Shown here: one piece after another, positions 11,284 through 22,451 of the stretch
Layout: every line of letters begins with the position of its first letter
Numbering within the stretch: position 1 is the stretch's first letter
Source: Zoroaster sp. YZ-2022
Taxonomy: Eukaryota > Echinodermata > Asteroidea > Forcipulatida > Zoroasteridae
Assembly: GCA_029582265.1 (NCBI GenBank)
Contig: CM055817.1
Location: forward strand, 53,852,740 to 53,916,739
DNA: 64,000 nucleotides
Reading direction: 5' to 3'
Translations under genes and position numbers: made by a program
The notes under the pieces: model-generated
What the model was told of the DNA's origin: nothing
Database searches by the model: none
What the model saw: the letters and a program-made list of their open reading frames with translations, nothing else

Positions 11284-11925
11284 CATTGGCGTAGCTAGAG
11301 GAGATGGGGAAGGGAGGCCCTCTCCCTCACCTGTTGACACCCGTCGGTAAATTCACAGACCTGATGGTATTTCTGAACTTGTGAACGTCTGCTAAAGGTT
11401 GACATAAATTTGGCGGTGCATTTGAGATTTGGGTCATTCCATGAACGTGGGACACTTGTGTTTTCCATGTATTTCAGATATTGGGGCCTGTGTTATTCCT
11501 TACATCGTACGAGCTGATGATTATAACTTTCACCTATTGTTGCATCTCATACAGATCTACTATGACAACAAACAAACATTTCTTGGGTCTCCCCTATTTT
11601 GATCCATTAACTTTAGTCAGTATATAACACAACGTAACAAGACACGGTGTCCCCTTGTAATTTTGCTACATCGTTAACCTCGTATCAGGTGAAGCAGGAA
11701 GTAAATACATGACACTCAGTTTTAATGTTTGCATCTATTCTTTTAAAAGATGACAACCTACAAAACTATGATAAATAAAGTAACAAAACTGATATATATT
11801 TTTTTCTTTATTTAATGAACTTGAAATTTTGACCTCCATGTCACACTTTGGGTCCCACGTTCATGGAATGACCCATTTGTATTGGGAAATTTACCCACTA
11901 TGAAAATCCCGGCTACGCCACTTGT
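11284..11925. mobile_element. MITE with GGCGTAGC ends, carrying an insertion
   Basis: Left TTGGCGTAGCTAGAGG faces right CCCGGCTACGCCACTTG. Most of the length is the inner element at 11432-11878, so the host element is short. Assignment rests on the terminal inversion only. Confidence 0.5.
11432..11878. mobile_element. Nested MITE with GGGTCATTCC ends
   Basis: GGGTCATTCCATGAACGTGG at the left is mirrored by CCACGTTCATGGAATGACCC at the right, about 23 bp of near-perfect terminal inversion. The flanks read GATTT and ATTTG, compatible with an ATTT duplication. The interior includes a diverged reverse module X near 11505-11560 (ATAACTTTCACCTATTGTTG). Confidence 0.7.
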
Positions 11926-12379
11926 CGAGGGTCTCTAAAGTTAGTTACAATTACAGTATAACGGTAAATTGTCGCCTTTAAGCTCACAATGTGTTAATTT
12001 ACAGAAGATGACAAGCTCTTTTTGTCGGCTCCTGACATGCGAAATTAAATACCGGTATTATGTCAAAGTCCAGTTGTATATTTGGCGGGATTTAGCCCCT
12101 CCCAATCTTGAGATAAAACAGTGACATCATCTAAGGTGCAGCACAGTCTCTACTTGAGATACAGACTTGCTAATATTCCTGTCATAACTCCCCCTTTACG
12201 CATCACTGCAACGGCGCGCGGTTTACGGGCCTCTGGACAGCAAACTGACGCACAATTCCGTCAGTTCAATCATTTCTTGTTCCCAGGCAGAATGTAAAAT
12301 CCTTTAATGCGATCAGTGATGCTTAAAAGGCCGTCCATCTCATATTATGTTACTATTATGCATTGTGTATGAGCATCAA
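11926..12379. other. Non-repetitive DNA
   Basis: No supported feature. A short GC-rich patch lies near 12210. Confidence 0.35.
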
Positions 12380-12415
12380 GGGAACCGACCTGTGAAAGAT
12401 GCAGCTCAATCAAGT
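12380..12415 (+). mobile_element. Module X fragment
   Basis: CCGACCTGTGAAAGATGCAG followed by CTCAATCAAG matches the right border of module X with one substitution. No array precedes it. Confidence 0.45.
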
Positions 12416-12469
12416 TTTTAAAGAATTTTTATCATTTTTTTTTCAACAATACAAATTCCATTATGAATC

Positions 12470-12796
12470 CGAAGCTGGAAGGGAAAATAGTCAGATCCCC
12501 TTGTATGCATTCATAGTTATTGCACTATATTCGCTATTATATGTAAGGAACCCGACAAAGACGGCCACATGATAAAGGGTTATTATAATTGAATGATGTG
12601 TAGGCCTACCGAGCACAAAATTGATTTTTGCTGCATAAAATATTGCGCCCGTTTGTCAGAGCCGACCGCATGACATAAATGAACAAAATGAACTGTTAGA
12701 GGCATTCGTCTTGTTTTCCAAACCGAGGCTGGAAGGGAAATAGTCTGGTTCCTTGTGAGCATTGATAGTTACAGCACTGTATCCGTAATTATGTGA
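12470..12796. repeat. Diverged 75-bp direct repeat, two copies
   Basis: GCTGGAAGGGAAAATAGTCA near 12473 and GCTGGAAGGGAAATAGTCTG near 12728 begin two alignable stretches. Both end in TAATTATGTG / CTATTATATG-type sequence and are separated by about 250 bp. Confidence 0.6.
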
Positions 12797-12804
12797 AAAA
12801 AGAT

Positions 12805-12905
12805 GGCCAAGGCGTCTGTTGGATTCGTCAAATTCATGAGTAATCAGGCAATATCCTAATCCTTCTTTGTGGGTCCGGGTTCGATTCCCACTCGGACTCG
12901 AGCCG
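12805..12905 (+). mobile_element. tRNA-like fragment, class II tRNA type
   Basis: GATGGCCAAGGCGTCTGTTG resembles an A box, and GGGTCCGGGTTCGATTCCCA is a good B box followed by CTCGGACTC. The spacing would suit a tRNA with a long variable arm (Leu/Ser type). The 5' acceptor half does not pair, so it is more likely a SINE head or tRNA relic than a working gene. Confidence 0.35.
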
Positions 12906-13080
12906 ACTTGTGGACTGGACGTTTTAGTCCCTGGACTTTTTAGTCCCTATCTGATAAGGTGGAGCTTCCCTAGAATATCTGTGATCTTCTGGGTTTTTTT
13001 TGTATTCCCATACGGACAAACATTACTAGTGTCTTCTCTTTACAATTTTTTTCCAGGCTTGCAAGCTACATGCTATGTGC

Positions 13081-13457
13081 CAAGGCTGTGCGTTTTCGGT
13101 TCTTTTGGGAACCGGATACCCGAAATTGGAAATCTTCGAATACCCGGGTACCCGTAAACAATTTGTAAAAACACACGAATACTCCCGAATATATAAACAC
13201 AAGTTTCTCTTGTTTTATTAGAGTCATAATAAATGTGGACTTGCTGTAATAATTTCCCGCCTATATATTAAAACGACTCGTAGCATCCCCATTCCCCACA
13301 CCAATTTTTTTTTAAACAAAAACACGGAGACTTCCATTTATGTGGCTTAAATGTTCAGTCGAAATTTTCAAAAGTCGGTTACGGGTAATTGGAATCGAAA
13401 AATGGAACCGGGTAACGACAGTTTGGGTCGGGTATGCGGATAGCCGGCACAGCCTTA
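13081..13457. mobile_element. hAT-type MITE with a perfect 8-bp target duplication
   Basis: CTATGTGC occurs at 13073-13080 and again at 13458-13465, directly outside the element. Ends are CAAGGCTGTGC and GCACAGCCTTA, with internal mirrored GGAACCGGATACCCG and CGGGTATGCGG words. An 8-bp duplication with short inverted ends fits the hAT superfamily. No transposase frame; 377 bp. Confidence 0.85.
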
Positions 13458-13559
13458 CTATGTGCGTTTTTGATTGATCCCTTGGCCGAGACCAGATAAA
13501 TGTTAATATATAGTAAATACAACTTGTATGTATAAGGTATCTGGAAAAGCAGTGATTTA

Positions 13560-14822
13560 TCACATATTGTACTTTCGTTTTCGTTCTTATGAAATTTGAT
13601 TGGATTTTGTTGTCATGCATCACCGGCAGCTGTGTGGTGATTGATATTGTGGAAAGCGATGCTCAGGCATGTCGTATTTAGACGTCGCTTGGTTAATAAT
13701 GAACTGAGCTACCGCTTGGAATTGAAACGGAAAAAGATATCACCAACACTATTAAAATCAAATTGTAAGATTGAATAAGGCAAAAAAGTCTCCGGTTTCT
13801 GGTCATAGGTCGGTTTCAAAATTGGTGTTTTTTTAAGTTTTTTGTTTGTTTGTTTGTTTGTTTGTTTTTGTTTTTGGCAATCTTTTTATTTGTTTTGCCA
13901 ACCAGTGAAATACGTGATACATGTATACGCGGTTATTGGAACCAGACCAAATTTCCCATTCACAAAGTATGGTGGCTAAGAGAGGCCTCACAAATCAGGC
14001 AAACGTTCATACCCCTATGTCGTTTTTAAACAGCACGGCATAATTCCAATCGATCCAGCAATTTTGGCTGCAATTGGACATCGTTTCATAGCAAAAAAGA
14101 AAAATGGAGACCTGTTTTTGGCCTAACGCCAATACATTAAACGACTTATTGTTTGTTTAGCCAGGAATTTGAGTGTGTTTGAAAAGCTGTCAGTTTTGCC
14201 AATCACACATTGATATCGCACAAGTATGTATTTGTTTAAAAAATTGTACTCTCTTGATGTAAAGAGTGAATAACCACTCTTTCAAAGAGCTATATGGCGG
14301 ACAAGTCTTTTTGGAGTGGATAAAGAGTAAAATTAGTAATAATAATAATAATAATAATGTGTGGACTTATATAGCGCACGTATCCACCAACTAAGTGGTG
14401 CTCAAGGCGCATTATATCATTACCCCTGCTCATAAGGCTCATAAGGCTCATAAATCATTCCTGAAACCATCTCAGCTCCCTGGGGAGTATACCGCTCAAA
14501 TGCTGCCATTACAGCGCATATAGGGCTAATCAACCAACTCTGCCCTCACAGGTACCCATTTAACCCCTGGGTGGAGAGAAGCAATTATGGTTAAGTGTCT
14601 TGCTCAAGGACACAAGTGTCACGGCCGGGATTCGAACCCACATTCTGCTGCTAACACCAGAACTTCAGTCCGGTAAGCTAGACCGCTATAAAGAGTGAAT
14701 TGGTAGCATTTTACTGTATTTTCACTCGAATCAGAGTGGGTTTCACTAAAACAAAAAAAGACTTGTCCTCCATATAGCTCTTTGAAAGAGTGGTTTTTTA
14801 CTCTTTTACATTAAGAGAGTAT
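13560..14822 (-). mobile_element. Composite element G/H, inverted, with nested SINE
   Basis: 13560-14160 is the reverse complement of element G (7409-8010). 14140-14250 matches 21070-21190 in reverse. 14245-14335 and 14688-14822 are a foldback built from ACTCTTTCAAAGAGCTATAT, GGCGGACAAGTCTTTTTGGA and their inverses. The foldback is interrupted by a SINE at 14336-14687. The uninterrupted arrangement at 20865-21706 shows where the SINE went in. Confidence 0.7.
14336..14687 (-). mobile_element. SINE subfamily A nested in element H
   Basis: Reverse-oriented SINE: (AAT)n, GTGTGGACTTATATAGCGCA, body, GGGATTCGAACCCACATTCT, ending CTAGACCGCT. It stops within the A box, about 20 bp short of the usual 5' end, so it is slightly 5' truncated. 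Sequence on either side continues the H element. Confidence 0.9.
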
Positions 14823-14841
14823 AACAATTTATGGACCCTTG

Positions 14842-15063
14842 AAAGGGACACTATCGTCACGATCAGAGCAGACGCTCAACAGGGCATGGAATCGGTGTCC
14901 TAGTTTAAGATAAAGACAGTGACTGAAACTTTCTGGCTCATTTATGCAAGCAGCAACAGTAATATGACCTTGTCATGTGAGGTATTATTTTCAGTCACTG
15001 AGTTAATCTAAAACTAGCATTCCGATTCCATGCCCTGTTGATCGTGATGATATTGCCCCTTTA
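14842..15063. mobile_element. TTAA-type foldback MITE
   Basis: AAAGGGACACTATCGTCACG faces CGTGATGATATTGCCCCTTT. The right flank is TTAA; the left is TGAA by mutation. The inverted halves share GGCATGGAATCGGTGTCC and its mirror. Confidence 0.8.
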
Positions 15064-16033
15064 ATATATATAATACATCTGCTTCTTGACAAACTATTTC
15101 CTGCGATTTCTTTTTCTTTTAATTTTTTTTTTACCACAACCGCGCGCCACAGACAAACCTAAGCATTTAAAGCGTGATTTGCTGTGAACCGATCGTTATT
15201 TTGCCCGGTTGCCCTACTAAATGGCACAATAATGACAAAGGAATGCATTGACCGCCGCCGGTACCAACCGGATTAGATCCTTTCATTTTGCCCTCCAAAC
15301 TCAAATCATGACATATGTTCGGCAATCTTTTTAATGGGTGGGCAGCTGGCATAGCGAGATCTAAGGCGATCGATGATGCTTTGCCGAAGTGGCGTTCCAT
15401 ACCAACGGCATGGCCAGAAGGATTTGTGTACGCTGGTGAAAAGGATGATGTGTTTCCAACGAAATGAAACATGAATTTCATTTCATAAAACACAATCCAA
15501 ACCTAGCGATTTGTCCGGCATTATGAATGTTTTTCTTTTTAGTTTCGGTTCGTACATGTGTGAAATGTTCGTACCCTTGGACTGGTACCCATGGTTCTTG
15601 ATTCAAACTATTATCTTATTTGAATAAAGATTCACATAAATCAATTAATTGATCAATGAAATTAGTCCGCTTATTACGTTGTGTCTTTTAACGAGATAGG
15701 GGATGCATCCGGGATTTTCGATCGGTAAACACGAACTTCGCACTCCTTCACACATGCAATTTGTTTGATCTGCCGTCATATTTTACTTCAATCAAGAATA
15801 ATTTGAAAATATTTTTATAGTGACCCAAGACATAATTAGTCAGCTTATTTTCGATTGCCAAACACGAACTTCGCACATTTTGATTCATTCAAGAATAATT
15901 TGGTAACAATAACATATTATCCCAGACAGAAATTTACAATGGATATTTTATAGAATCATCAATTTGTACGCCAAGTAATTTTCAGTGTATATCAAACAAT
16001 CAACCAATATAAAAACAACTATAAATTTAACAA
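15064..16033. other. Non-repetitive DNA, possible conserved patch
   Basis: 15160-15500 is GC-balanced and free of repeats. A reverse frame of 108 codons (15493 to 15167) is one of the longest outside repeats. No domain, start context or splice site supports it. A conserved non-coding element is another possibility. Confidence 0.3.
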
Positions 16034-16215
16034 ACCATCCTGTGAAATTTAAGCTTATTGGGTTGTTATCGACTTGTGAGCATGCATTAACATTTTGTAA
16101 TTATTCGAATGTTAAATTGCTTTCCCCGGAAGAAAAAAATTGGTTGAGAAAAAGTTTGATTAATTTAACTAAAATCATATTTCAAGGGATTGTTTGATAC
16201 CATGATACCAAGTAG
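16034..16215 (+). mobile_element. Modular repeat X, diverged copy
   Basis: AACAAACCATCCTGTGAAAT TTAAGCTTATT opens the right module. The tail ends CATATTTCAAGGGATTG then TTTGATACCATGATACC AAGTAG, as at 54066-54112. Confidence 0.55.
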
Positions 16216-16263
16216 ACCTAAGTTGCATGTAAAACTGTGATCATTTCTTTGTTTCGTGATTAC

Positions 16264-16571
16264 AAATAATTTGATTGTGATTTGATTAGATTTGATTTGA
16301 TTGTGATTTGATTAGATTAGATTGAGATTTGATTTGATTTGATTGTGATTTGATTAGATTAGATTTTATTTGATTGTGATTTGATTCGATTTGATTTGAT
16401 TCGATTTGATTCGATTTGATTCGATTGAGATTTGATTTGATTTGATTTGATTAGATTAGATTTTATTTGATTGTGATTTGATTCGATTTGATTTGATTCG
16501 ATTTGATTCGATTTGATTCGATTGAGATTTGATTTGATTTGATTTGATTTGATTTGATTTGATTTGATTTG
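16264..16571. repeat. (GATTT)n-like tract, about 300 bp
   Basis: Runs of TTTGATTTGATT with GATTAGATTA, GATTCGATT and GATTGTGATTT interruptions. Larger blocks of about 90 bp are repeated (16330-16430 and 16450-16550). It ends against AAACATTTATTTTATGCTG, so on the reverse strand it follows a 3' end like a retrotransposon tail. Confidence 0.9.
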
Positions 16572-17000
16572 GAAACATTTATTTTATGCTGACAGCAATA
16601 AGTACATAATTTTATACAGCAATAATAATTGCTTAATACACAAATGTTACGTGTTGAATAGGAAAAACATGAATATTATTATTTGTCAACATGTAGGAGA
16701 GTAAGTGAAACATAATGCTTTTGTCCTTTTTCCTATTGGACAAACAAAAACTTAAACAGGACAAGATGACGGCAGAGACCTGATTAATTAAACATTTAAA
16801 AGATGAAATTAAAATAATTGCTTTTTACAACTACGTATCCAAAAGGTACCTTTTAAGTTTACTTGAAAATGTGTCTAATGAATATGGTACAGTACAGGTT
16901 GGTTTCGGTAAAATTTTACAAAGTATAGATGCATTTACAGACGTTTTACCAAAAGTGTGTACTGACTTTGAGGTAAAACAAATGTTTTATTTGTGTTCAA
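16572..17000 (-). mobile_element. Possible LINE 3' end upstream of the AAATC tail
   Basis: Read in reverse, AT-rich sequence ends AGCATAAAATAAATGTTTCC and passes into (AAATC)n. Tail-like microsatellites after an AATAAA-type end suggest a non-LTR element. There is no coding evidence. Confidence 0.3.
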
Positions 17001-17990
17001 TGGCCCTGATGAAAGATTGGATTTAGGAGAAAATGTTTTCTGTCAAAATATAGGAAGTACGGAAGAGGAGAAAATGTTCAGGGGGCAAGGGGGAGGGGGG
17101 TGATTCTGTTCACCTCACCATGGAATCTATGCCTGGAAAAGAGCAACAAAATTATTATCTAGCAGAGAAATTGTACCTGGCAAATGCATGTAGGTTATCA
17201 CAGCGTAGTGTCCCGTAAATATAACTCCAGTTAACAAACTCCTCGGCACCCCTCCGGGGAGTCACGCAACCGTTCGATCGATCCCGTCCCAGGGCTATTA
17301 CATCTCCAGAGGGTTGATAAAATCGACTATTAACACTAACGGTGTTGGACACAACTCGCTAATTTTTTTTTCTCTCTCGATGGAGGAGTAAGTACCGAGA
17401 ACGGAACGCCCATTTTTTTTTTGGTTGAAACATTATCGGCCCCTGACCAGGAGAGGGAAGGAAAATCCATGGGCAAGTTTAACCGCGGGGACGGGGTGTT
17501 TGACATCGGGACTGACATTGAGGATGCTCGATCGAGCCAGGAAAGAAAAGGAAAAGAGTGAAATTAGATCGCCATGTTGACGTAAGAAATTGAGAAAATT
17601 GAGGTTTGGAATTGGGAGGGAAGAACGATGCGGCCTTCGTTAAGCGGTGAGAGGCAATTGAGAAGTGACGTACGTCAAGTGATCACTCCGAATGTGCAAG
17701 TCTGACGGGAACACGGCCTCTGTAAGCAAAATGAAGTTAAATGACAGATTCGTTCCCCCACGCGAGTAGCCTGAGAAAGGGTCTGAAATTATTCAAATGA
17801 ACCCCGAGGTTAAAAACAAACAAAAAACACCCACGGGATACATGGAAAACTGGAGAACACTCTGACTGACCAACTTGACATTTTTTATGTTTTAAATTAC
17901 CAACAGTGTAAAGGTTATAAGCCATCATCAGCCATACATCAAGTAAACTCTTAATTGATATCTCCATTTTTATCCACAGCCAATTTCGGC
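17001..17990. other. Non-repetitive DNA, no supported gene
   Basis: 17160-17520 is GC-richer with short open frames on the reverse strand (60-65 codons), no domain recognised. Confidence 0.35.
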
Positions 17991-17994
17991 CAAA

Positions 17995-18210
17995 TGGAGC
18001 ACATTGGTCGAGTGGTTACTGCAGAGTAGTTGCTGCATTACTTGCAATCGCAAGGTTGTGGGTTCTAATCCTCAGCTGACCACAGGGTTAGTTTGTTTGT
18101 AACGAGAGATGGATTTTTTTGCTAGTTTGGGGTTGATGTTCCTTAATCACAGTGGGGCTTTGCCGAGTTCCTTAAATGCCGAAAAAATCTGAACATAGGG
18201 CCCTGCCCTA
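17995..18210 (+). mobile_element. tRNA-like SINE of a different type
   Basis: ATTGGTCGAGTGGTTACTGC (A box) and GTTGTGGGTTCTAATCCTCA (B box) are correctly spaced. The body (GGTTGATGTTCCTTAATCAC, GGCTTTGCCGAGTTCC) is unlike the other SINEs here and has no ATT tail. Confidence 0.5.
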
Positions 18211-18396
18211 TCAAGTGATATTTTATGCAATCATCAAGACACCACAGAAATTACAAGTTGTAAAATGGTAAACAAAGCCGTAATTAAATAGATATCTTAA
18301 TTTAAGGAATTCACAAATGTACCGGTAGTAATTACATCGTTATAAAAAACAAAGTGAATTAGGGGTCTCGCTAATGCCATCACCTCCACACTCCAC

Positions 18397-18619
18397 ACTC
18401 CCGGGTTAGATTTGACCCGGAAAAGGGGTCCCGGGGGCCAGACATATTTTTGGGTCAGACCGACCCGGAATCCAGGTCAAACTGACCCGGAATCCGAGTC
18501 AAAAATTTCTTTCTGACTTGGATTTCGGGTCAGTCTGACATGGATTCCGGGTCGGTTTGACCCCCAAAAATGGGTTTGGCCCATGGGACCATTTTCCGGG
18601 TCAAATATAACCAGGGAGT
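18397..18619. mobile_element. Foldback MITE with ACTCCCGGGT ends
   Basis: ACTCCCGGGTTAGATTTGAC opens and GTCAAATATAACCAGGGAGT closes the element. Mirrored GACCCGGAA and TTCCGGGTC words fill the interior. A further half copy lies at 18735-18855 (AATTCCGGTCAGCCTGACC, CCCCAGTCAAATGTGACCTG). Confidence 0.75.
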
Positions 18620-18734
18620 TTTTTAGAGTGCGTAGACAGAGGACATCAACTAATGCTGACATTGAGACACAGGGAAACAGCGATGGACAGGGGCAGATCA
18701 AGGGTCTTGATAACGGAGAAGCACACAGCATAAA

Positions 18735-18855
18735 AGGGGGTACACGGATTTCGGGTGAGTCTGACCCAAATTCCGGTCAGCCTGACCTGGATTCTGGGTA
18801 AGTCTGACCCAATAATGGAAACCTTTTCCCCAGTCAAATGTGACCTGGGAGTTCA
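18735..18855. mobile_element. Half copy of the ACTCCCGGGT MITE
   Basis: Repeats the right half of 18397-18619 with divergence: TTTCGGGTGAGTCTGACC and TGTGACCTGGGAGTT. Confidence 0.6.
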
Positions 18856-18945
18856 AGGTAGACATTATAGACGCCTACCATAAGTATAGCGTATGCCTCT
18901 GTCATATTTTACATTGTCCCTTATCGAAAGCCACAGTACTGAGAT

Positions 18946-19350
18946 CCACTCCTTGTTGTACAGTAACTGCCTTGACCAATCTCTCAATCAATGACAAGTC
19001 TTGATGTAGGATTTAAGGCTTTGCATGGTGCAGATAGATGTTATTGAGGTTTTTTTTTGGGGGGGGGGGTACACCATGTAATTATCTCTTTTTGGAAAAA
19101 AAGTGATGGCTCTGAGACCGGCTCCACTCCTTGTTGTATGGTAACTGCCTTGACCAATCTCTCAATAAATGACAAGTCTTGATATAGGATTTAAGGCTTT
19201 GCATGGTGGAGATAGATGTTATTGAGGGTTTTTTGGGGGGTACACCATGTAATATCTCTTTTTGGAAAAAAAAGTGATGGCTCTGAGACCGGCTCTTCTC
19301 AGAAAAAAGAGATAATTCCATGGTGTACCCGAAAGAACTCAATAACAAAT
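18946..19350 (-). repeat. 178-bp direct duplication related to repeat F
   Basis: CCACTCCTTGTTGTA begins near 18946 and again near 19124. Each copy contains GGATTTAAGGCTTTGCATGG and TACACCATGTAAT, words that match the outer part of repeat F in reverse. The second copy ends in TTCTCAGAAAAAAGAGATAA. Confidence 0.75.
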
Positions 19351-19539
19351 GACAAGTCCGTCCACTTAACATAATTCACTCCCGTTATAACCACTACATT
19401 GCCCTAGTACTGTCTTGTTAGATCTTGATATATTCCCTCATCTGTAACACTAATATAAACCACTGAATTAAATAAAAACTGTTCTCAGACAAAAGCCGTC
19501 AGCTAACTAATCCGGCTAATCCGACTATTGTCCATTGTC

Positions 19540-19660
19540 TCTAACAGTACACTGCCCTTCCTAATAATCTTACACGGTGCACTTTACTACTCAATTGAGC
19601 ATTTCACATGGTGTCACCGCAATTACTCTTACTTATCCTCCTCACCATGCAAAGCTACAA
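19540..19660 (+). repeat. Dispersed repeat F, copy
   Basis: TACTACTCAATTGAGCATTT, CACATGGTGTCACCGCAA and CACCATGCAAAGCTACAAGT. Confidence 0.7.
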
Positions 19661-20031
19661 GTTCTACGGTGCACATTCTTCTATTTGAAGGGTACCTTTG
19701 GAGGGCCCAAGTGTTCTCTTGTTACCCAGGTGAAGTAACGCGGGTCTTAAAGAAAAGCACTCCAATCGTCAATGGGAGAACCAGAGTTTGCAAAACACTG
19801 TATATCCGGCCCAAGAAATGACTGATACAATTTCAGTATCCTATTATGCATAAGTGCTGAGCTGCACCGGTAAGATAACAGGTGCAGCACTACTGAATAG
19901 GTCAACATTAATTTCATGAGAGATGGACTCAAATTCAAATTCACATTCAAAGAAACATTTATTATAACATTCAAACTTGACATGTACATAGACTAGCCAT
20001 CATTTCTTTTAAATAAAATTAGACATAAAAC
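19661..20031. other. Non-repetitive DNA
   Basis: Ends in CAAATTCAAATTCACATTCA followed by AAAGAAACATTTATTATAAC, which in reverse resembles a retrotransposon 3' end. Too short to call. Confidence 0.3.
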
Positions 20032-20280
20032 ACAATAAAGGGGGCCACTTTCCTACCGTCACGTTAGCAGTTTTTCTAATGGTTGTAATTTTTTTTTTAA
20101 TATCTGAAACCACCCAAAAAGAATTTCAACATTTGAATAGACATGCATGCTTATCCTAAAGATAATTTGAGTTGATTATTACTATTATTTTTTTAATTAC
20201 CCTAAAATTTCCATCAACAAATGGACGGAAAAGTGAGGTAACTTTTTCCGTCCAATTTTTATGGAAATTTGAGGGTAAAA

Positions 20281-20312
<32 letters not shown>

Positions 20313-20463
20313 ACTCAAATTAGTTCTGATATAAGCCTGCATGTCCATTCACATGTTGAAACACTTTTTGGTCGGTTTCAGGTACTTAAAAAAAAATAAC
20401 AACCATTAGAAAAACTGCTAACGTGACAGATGCAAAGTGGCCCCCTTTATTGTGTTTTATGTC
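20032..20463. mobile_element. Foldback element P, copy 2
   Basis: 432 bp, highly similar to 9931-10373, with the same GACATAAAACACAATAAAGG ends and flanked by ATTA on both sides. An internal A-rich stretch has grown into (AAAT)n at about 20282-20310. Confidence 0.87.
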
Positions 20464-20484
20464 ATTACTTTCTTAATGTAAAAT

Positions 20485-20862
20485 GGAGTGCCATGGTCGA
20501 GCGGTTAAGTGCATCGGACTTGTGTTCTGATGGCCGAGGCGTCAAAATGTGGGTTCAAATCCTGGCCGCGACCGTGGTGCTTGTGTCCCTGAGCAAGACA
20601 CTTAACTATAATTGCTTCTCTTCACCCAGGAGTATAAATGGGGACCTTTGAGGGCAGAGATGGTAATTGTGTTTGATTAAGCTCGTTGCGCTACACATTT
20701 GGCAGCATGGGCTGCATACTCCCCAGGGAGTTGAGATGGTTCTAGGAATGATATAACTGGCCCGATGACAGGGGTAATAATGTTCATTGAGCGCCATGAG
20801 CGTCACTACGTGATGGATTTGTGCGCTATACAGGAAGCTATTATTATTATTATTATGATTAT
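20485..20862 (+). mobile_element. SINE subfamily B
   Basis: GGAGTGCCATGGTCGAGCGG head, B box GTGGGTTCAAATCCTGG, body with TTCACCCAGGAGTATAAATG and GGCAGCATGGGCTGCATACT, (ATT)n tail. It follows foldback element P by about 20 bp and is followed immediately by element H. Confidence 0.9.
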
Positions 20863-20864
20863 TA

Positions 20865-21706
20865 AAAGAGTGAAAAACCACTCTTTTAAAGAGCTATATG
20901 GCGGACAAGTCTTTTTTTGGAGTGAAACCCACTCTGATTTGATTGAAAAATACAGTAAAAGGCACCAATTCACTCTTTATACACTACCAATTTTACTCTT
21001 TATCCACTCCAAAAAGACTTGTCCGCCATATAGTTCTTTGAAAGAGTGGTTTTCACTCTTTACATCAAGAGAGTACAATTTTTTAAACAAATACATACTT
21101 GTGCGATATCAATGTGTGATTGGCAAAACTGACAGCTTTTCAAACACACTCAAATTCCTGGCTAAACAAACAATAAGTCGTTTAATGTATATTGGCATTA
21201 GGCCAAAAACAGGTCTCCATTTTTCTTGTTTGCTATGAAACGATGTCCAATTGCAGCCAAAATTGCTGGATCGATTGGAATTATGCCGTGCTGTTTAAAA
21301 ACGACATAGGGGTATGAACGTTTGCCTGATTTGTGAGGCCTCTCTTAGCCACCATACTTTGTGAATGGGAAATTTGGTCTGGTTCCAATAACCGCGTATA
21401 CATGTATCACGTATTTCACTGGTTGGCAAAACAAACAAAAAAGATTACCAAAAAACAAAAACAAACAAACAAACAAACAAACAAAAAACAGAAAAACCCA
21501 CCAATTTTGAAACCGACCTATGACCAGAAACCGGAGACTTTTTTGCCTTATTCAATCTTACAATTTGATTTTAATAGTGTTGGTGATATCTTTTTCCGTT
21601 TCAATTTTAAGCGGTAGCTCAGTTCATTATTAACCAAGCGACGTCTAAATACGACATATAGCTCTTTTAAAGAGTGGTTTTCACTCTTTTACATTAAGAG
21701 AGTAAT
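20865..21706 (+). mobile_element. Composite foldback element H/G, uninterrupted copy
   Basis: A foldback at 20866-21075 (AAGAGTGAAAAACCACTCTT, TATGGCGGACAAGTC and their mirrors) is followed by G-type sequence. It closes with AGCTCTTTTAAAGAGTGGTT and TTAAGAGAGTA at about 21706. The outer ends are therefore inverted copies of each other. It serves as the empty-site reference for the nested SINE at 14336-14687. Open frames here (157 and 94 codons) are not supported as genes. Confidence 0.7.
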
Positions 21707-22193
21707 AATAATAATAGATTCGTTGATTTATTCATACCCTTTATTTTGTCCACCTATCTCCAAATACTTGATTTGCATCATGATAAGCATGCTGGAATTA
21801 TACGTACATGTAAATGTAATATTTAAACTGAGTTACAGCTGTTTTTCCCCCACGTGCTGCATCTCTTTGGAATTCCTTGCCTGGTGCATGTTTCCCTTCA
21901 TCCTATTATCTATCCTGTTTCAAGAGGAATCTCAATTCCCACCTTCAACTCCTCTTCCTTTTTTATCTTTCTTCTGTTGTAGCCCTGTACCTTGTTAGAG
22001 TCAAATATGTATTTTAAAAATAAATAAATTAATTAAATTATTATTATTTTTTTTTAAATTTAAATATTCTTTTAATAAACCATACAATGATGTCATACAT
22101 TTTCGGGAAAAGGAAAGGGGCCACTTTTGGCAATTGGTGAACTAATGGTTCCACCCATCAAAATTAAAACTAAGTACGATTACTTGAGCAAGC
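21707..22193. other. Non-repetitive DNA
   Basis: AT-rich with a T-rich patch near 22045. No supported feature. Confidence 0.35.
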
Positions 22194-22195
22194 TA

Positions 22196-22451
22196 CACTC
22201 ACTGGCCAAAAGTATTGCAACATGCTCAAAATAGCACTTTACAAGTAACAGGTGAGATGATCATTTAATTCGATTTCATCGATCGTGTATTACATAATTT
22301 CCGAGCAAGAACAGTAAAAAAGAACATTGACTTCAAAACACAGGTACTTTCAAGAAGTCTTAATTAGTGTAAATAAAATAAAATAAATTATTGTAACACA
22401 GTTCTCCAAACTGAACTTTTGGGATGTTGCAATACTTATGGCCAGTGAGTG
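22196..22451. mobile_element. Tc1/mariner-type MITE
   Basis: CACTCACTGGCCAAAAGTAT faces ATACTTATGGCCAGTGAGTG, flanked by TA at 22194-22195 and 22452-22453. The CACTGGCC-A-AAGTATTGCAACA end is of the kind found in Tc1/mariner elements. 256 bp, no transposase. Confidence 0.85.

Noticed and set aside
12805..12905. Functional tRNA-Leu or tRNA-Ser
   Set aside because: The B box is good but the 5' acceptor half is lost and the anticodon arm is unclear.
20765..21238. 157-codon frame
   Set aside because: Runs from a SINE tail across the H foldback into element G.
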